NCBI RefSeq assembly: GCF_040954645.1
Contig: NC_092805.1
Coordinates: forward strand, 19,556,741 to 19,620,740
Length of the DNA stretch: 64,000 bases
From: Diabrotica undecimpunctata
Lineage: Eukaryota > Arthropoda > Insecta > Coleoptera > Chrysomelidae
Reading direction: 5' to 3'
Every line of letters starts with the position of its first letter. Position 1 is the first letter of the stretch. Positions 61,094-64,000 of this stretch are shown here, in pieces. The position numbers were made by a program, and so were the translations under genes. The notes beneath the pieces are model-generated. The model did not search any database. It was not told where the DNA came from and saw nothing but the letters and a program-made list of their open reading frames with translations.

Positions 61094-63526
61094 TTAGTGA
61101 GATTCATTAGGTTCGTAAGATTTATTATGGTTCCCACTAACAACGATCTCTTTTTTGTCAGCCCACGATTGTTTCACACCAGATGTGAATACAGAAGATA
61201 TGATGACCCCAAATAGATATGTACCGGCTGATATGTAAAAGACTACCCTCCATTGATAAATGTTGGTCTAAAAAATAAAAAAATATATTTAGTATGACTA
61301 TTGTATTATTATTAAAAGAGTTCAGAGAAGATGGCAGTAAGCCAAGACTGCACCAGCTAAGAACAACTTAAATAACGCTACTTAACAACTAAACTAAGCA
61401 ACAACACTTGTTGCTTAGAGAGAATCGGAGAATCTCCTTCTCCGATTTTCTTTTTCTCTTTAAGATTGGCAAAAATGTTGGCAACTTTTTTTCATTCTCA
61501 TGGCTTTTTCAGCAATACAGGAGCATTGTCTATGTCCTGATTCTCGTGTATTTTTGATCTTATCTTTTATACTGAGTTAAAAGAAGTGATTTCATTGTGT
61601 GACCAAGATATGCAGTGTTTTGTTTTTCATAATTTCGAGTAGTTTATTCTTCGATACACACTTCTCCAAGAAATTGACGCACCACTTCAATAGATCAATT
61701 TTATTTGTAAACATGCAAAGAATAAAAAATAAAACTTCACCAGATTTATTCTACATTTTATTAGTAATTATAACAATTTGTCTAATCATCAGAAAATGTT
61801 GAAGTACAGGAGAAAAAAACAATAAAACGAAAAATTCTAAAAAAATAATAATAGAAAAGTAAACTAAGATATGAATAAAGTCTTATTAACGAGTGTTAAT
61901 ACCCTCTACTACATATAACAGCCCCACATCGTTGGCTCCTACTTAAAATTAATTGCCGTATTTCATTTTGGTCTAGTTCTCTCCAAATCTGGATCAGCCT
62001 CTCTCTCACTTCCTGTAAATTGTTTGGTTGGATCGGTGTCGCTCTTAATCGCCTACCAAGGATATCCCAGAGGTTTTCAATCGGATTTAAATCCGACCTA
62101 TGAGCTGACCATTCCATAGTGTTAATTTCTACCTCTTCTAGATAATTTCTGACTATCTGTGAAGCGTGAGCTCTGACATTACCTTGCATTAGTAAGAAAT
62201 TTTCACCGATATAAGGAGCGAATGGTACTACATGTTACTCCAGGATCTCCAATATGTACCTTTTAGCTGTAACAGTTCCATTTTGTATGACCACTAGGTC
62301 CGTACGTGCGGTCAAAGAAATGCCACCTCACACCATAACGTAACCTCCACCAAAAAATGTGGTATGTGAGAAGTGACACTGAGCATAGTGAGCATATCGT
62401 TCGTTGGGTCGTCGCAACACAAGAACACGTATGTCGTTATTAAACCAACAAAATCGGGATTCATCAGTAAATAGCACTCGTTCCCAGTCAGCCTCTAACC
62501 AATTACCGTGTTCTCTGGCAAAATGTAATCTCTCCCTTCGAGGCTCTGCAGTTAATAGAGGACCTGGGCGGCAATCCTAGGTGTTAAGTTGTATTCCCTA
62601 AGTCGCTGGTGAACAGTTTCAGTTCTAATTTGTATAGCATGCACGTCTAGAGGCTGAATTTGTAGACTTCGATGTGTTACAAAACGTTGTCGAAGAGCAG
62701 AGATGCTTAAAAATCGATCTTGAATAGTGGTAGTTACCCGGTTTCGTCCTTGCCCTGGTCTGCGAGTATGATCCCTGTTTCGAGGAATCTTTCTAACACC
62801 CGTGAGACGAATGTGTGGGACACATTAAACCGATGACCAATTCTTCGGTAACTCCAACCTTCTTCAGACATTATCACTGCTTGGGCACATTCATCTCGGG
62901 TTAAATTACGTGATTGACGATCCATAATAAATACAATTAACAATAATCAACAATTAAACAGTAGCCGAATAAAATTCGTGAACACTTGGAAATTAGTATA
63001 TTTATAGAATTAGTTCATTTTTTGCTTCTTTTTGTTTTGTTGCAAAAAAATATATAATAATATTTCAAAGTGGTGCGTTAATTTATTGGGGAAGTGTATT
63101 CACATTTGAAATGCCTCAAGTATATTCAAGCCACTAATTATTAGTATTTATGCTTCAACCCATACAAAAGTGCGGAATATATGTATTTCTTAGGAGAAGG
63201 CTATGCATTTTTAAACATGTTGATCTATCTATTTCAATTAGATTGAATCTCTAATTTCAAGAATAAATCTCTCATCGATCCAGCTGCCCAAGTATTTTAA
63301 CTTCGAATCTCCAACATTATGAAACATGCTTAGGTATATAAACATTTTACTTTTAAACAATCTGCACAACTCATTCGATAATATAGTGATAAAATTAATA
63401 CTTACAGGGTCCGTTACCAAGTATCCTGTTAAAATAGGTGATACTATTCCAGGTAAAGAGGCAACTGTGTTGTTTATCCCAAGTATAACGCTGGCAAACT
63501 TTGGAGCAATATCAAGGGGATTTATC
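61094..63526 (-). CDS. SLC17-type transporter, second tandem copy, last two exons (partial)
   Basis: join complement(61094..61267, 63406..63526), continuing beyond 64000 upstream. The penultimate exon (121 bases, same length as in copy 1) reads [20 protein letters not shown] then [20 protein letters not shown]. The last exon reads TNIYQWRVVFYISAGTYLFG, then FTSGVKQSWADKKEIVVSGN and a short tail ending NESH. Donor GTAAGT and acceptor TTTTTTAG are good. The C-terminal tail is shorter and different from copy 1, while the membrane part is close. Same strand and intron position as copy 1, so a tandem duplication. The intron holds a Tc1-like element. Confidence 0.9.
61659..63096 (-). mobile_element. 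Tc1-like transposon with both ends, broken transposase
   Basis: The left end (61659; CACTTCTCCAAGAAATTGAC) and right end (63096; minus-strand CACTTCCCCAATAAATTAAC) are inverted and continue as GCGCACCACTT-like text. Both sides have TA. The gene is on the minus strand: MDRQSRNLTRDECAQAVIMS, a helix-turn-helix SYRRIGHRFNVSHTFVSRVL (62943-62734), then degraded text and QGNVRAHASQ, RSDLNPIENLWDIL (62189-61896). The second catalytic Asp (DNARAH) is Gly here; the third acidic residue is present. A stop occurs at the VW of the VWGGIS block. Inactive. Confidence 0.88.
63097..63405. other. Intron sequence, nothing recognised
   Basis: AT-rich intron of transporter copy 2. Confidence 0.45.
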
Positions 63527-63829
63527 CTAAAAATATTTTGTTTAGAATAAATACAAAGACTACCAATCCCATAACTACAGCGCACAGCGTAACAAGCGTT
63601 ACCCACTAGTGGTATATTGAACTGCATTTTATATACAATCAAAGGCAAAATTGTGGAATAAATTTATTTTTTCGAGAATCGGCGACTTTGGCGACAAATC
63701 CCGAAACAGGTAAATTTTTATTTTTAAAATATTAAGATGTTATGGACGTGATAATATAATCAATGATTTTTTTAGATAAGATAGCCGTTTAAAAGTTTAG
63801 ATGGATTCTTTAATATTCTCAATTTCTTT
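63527..63829. other. Intron sequence, nothing recognised
   Basis: AT-rich intron of transporter copy 2, upstream of its penultimate exon. Confidence 0.45.
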
Positions 63830-64000
63830 GTTGCAGATTTGGGTACAAGAGGTCAAGCATTATCATGAAGAAAAATGACATTACGTGAGAGCGTCCCTGG
63901 ACTTTTTTGTCTTATTGTTGGATGGAGCTTGTGCAAAGTTTCATTATACAGTATGGTGGAAATGAAAGGAATAAATTCGTTATTTCGTAAACCGGAGACT
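63830..64000 (-). mobile_element. mariner-like transposase fragment, decayed
   Basis: The minus strand reads NETLHKLHPTIRQK and GTLSRNVIFLHDNA followed by a stop and PLVPKSA. This corresponds to the mariner block with the second catalytic Asp (LLHDNARPH). It is cut by the window's right edge; the 3' part ends near 63830. Confidence 0.7.

Overview
The window is AT-rich, intron-containing animal DNA, most likely from an insect with a large, transposon-filled genome. A leaf-beetle-like genome would fit, but that is inference from element content and the style of the transporter gene, not a diagnosis. No bacterial operon, CRISPR array, tRNA or rRNA was found.

Only one kind of host gene is supported: SLC17-type major-facilitator transporters (the insect 'putative inorganic phosphate cotransporter' group), both on the minus strand. 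The first copy can be assembled from seven exons spread over 32.6 kb (36610 down to 3956). Splice sites agree, phases match, and the conceptual product is 478 residues from the first in-frame ATG. The second copy is represented by its last two exons (63526-63406 and 61267-61094) and continues past the right edge. The two form a head-to-tail tandem pair with the same exon boundaries and phases.

Nearly everything else is transposable-element material lying in the introns and in the 24 kb between the genes. RTE-like non-LTR retrotransposons dominate, with about twenty fragments and three long open frames (11925-13988, 18464-20350, 53335-55671). Their 3' ends run into short microsatellites. DNA elements include a 3.76 kb hAT with an 8-bp target duplication (25831-29593), three piggyBac-type elements, Tc1/mariner copies (23 kb, 29.7 kb, 61.7-63.1 kb, 63.8 kb), MITE-like and fold-back units, and a Penelope-like remnant (36.7-37.2 kb). 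Nesting is frequent, for example piggyBac > 29-bp-TIR element > hAT > fold-back at 32.1-36.35 kb.

The most unusual elements are two relatives (6888-9499 and 42610-45615). They encode a protein with the signature [10 protein letters not shown] (copy 1) or its N-terminal half (copy 2), and each carries a short iterated motif ahead of its gene. I do not know a family name for them; they look like TIR transposons with a candidate RNase-H-fold transposase. Other items worth a look are a hammerhead-like ribozyme motif at 2893-2939, a 127-bp near-palindrome beside a small TIR unit at 58.8-59.6 kb, and a tandem duplication with an internal deletion (47208-54337) that may be a haplotype assembly artefact.
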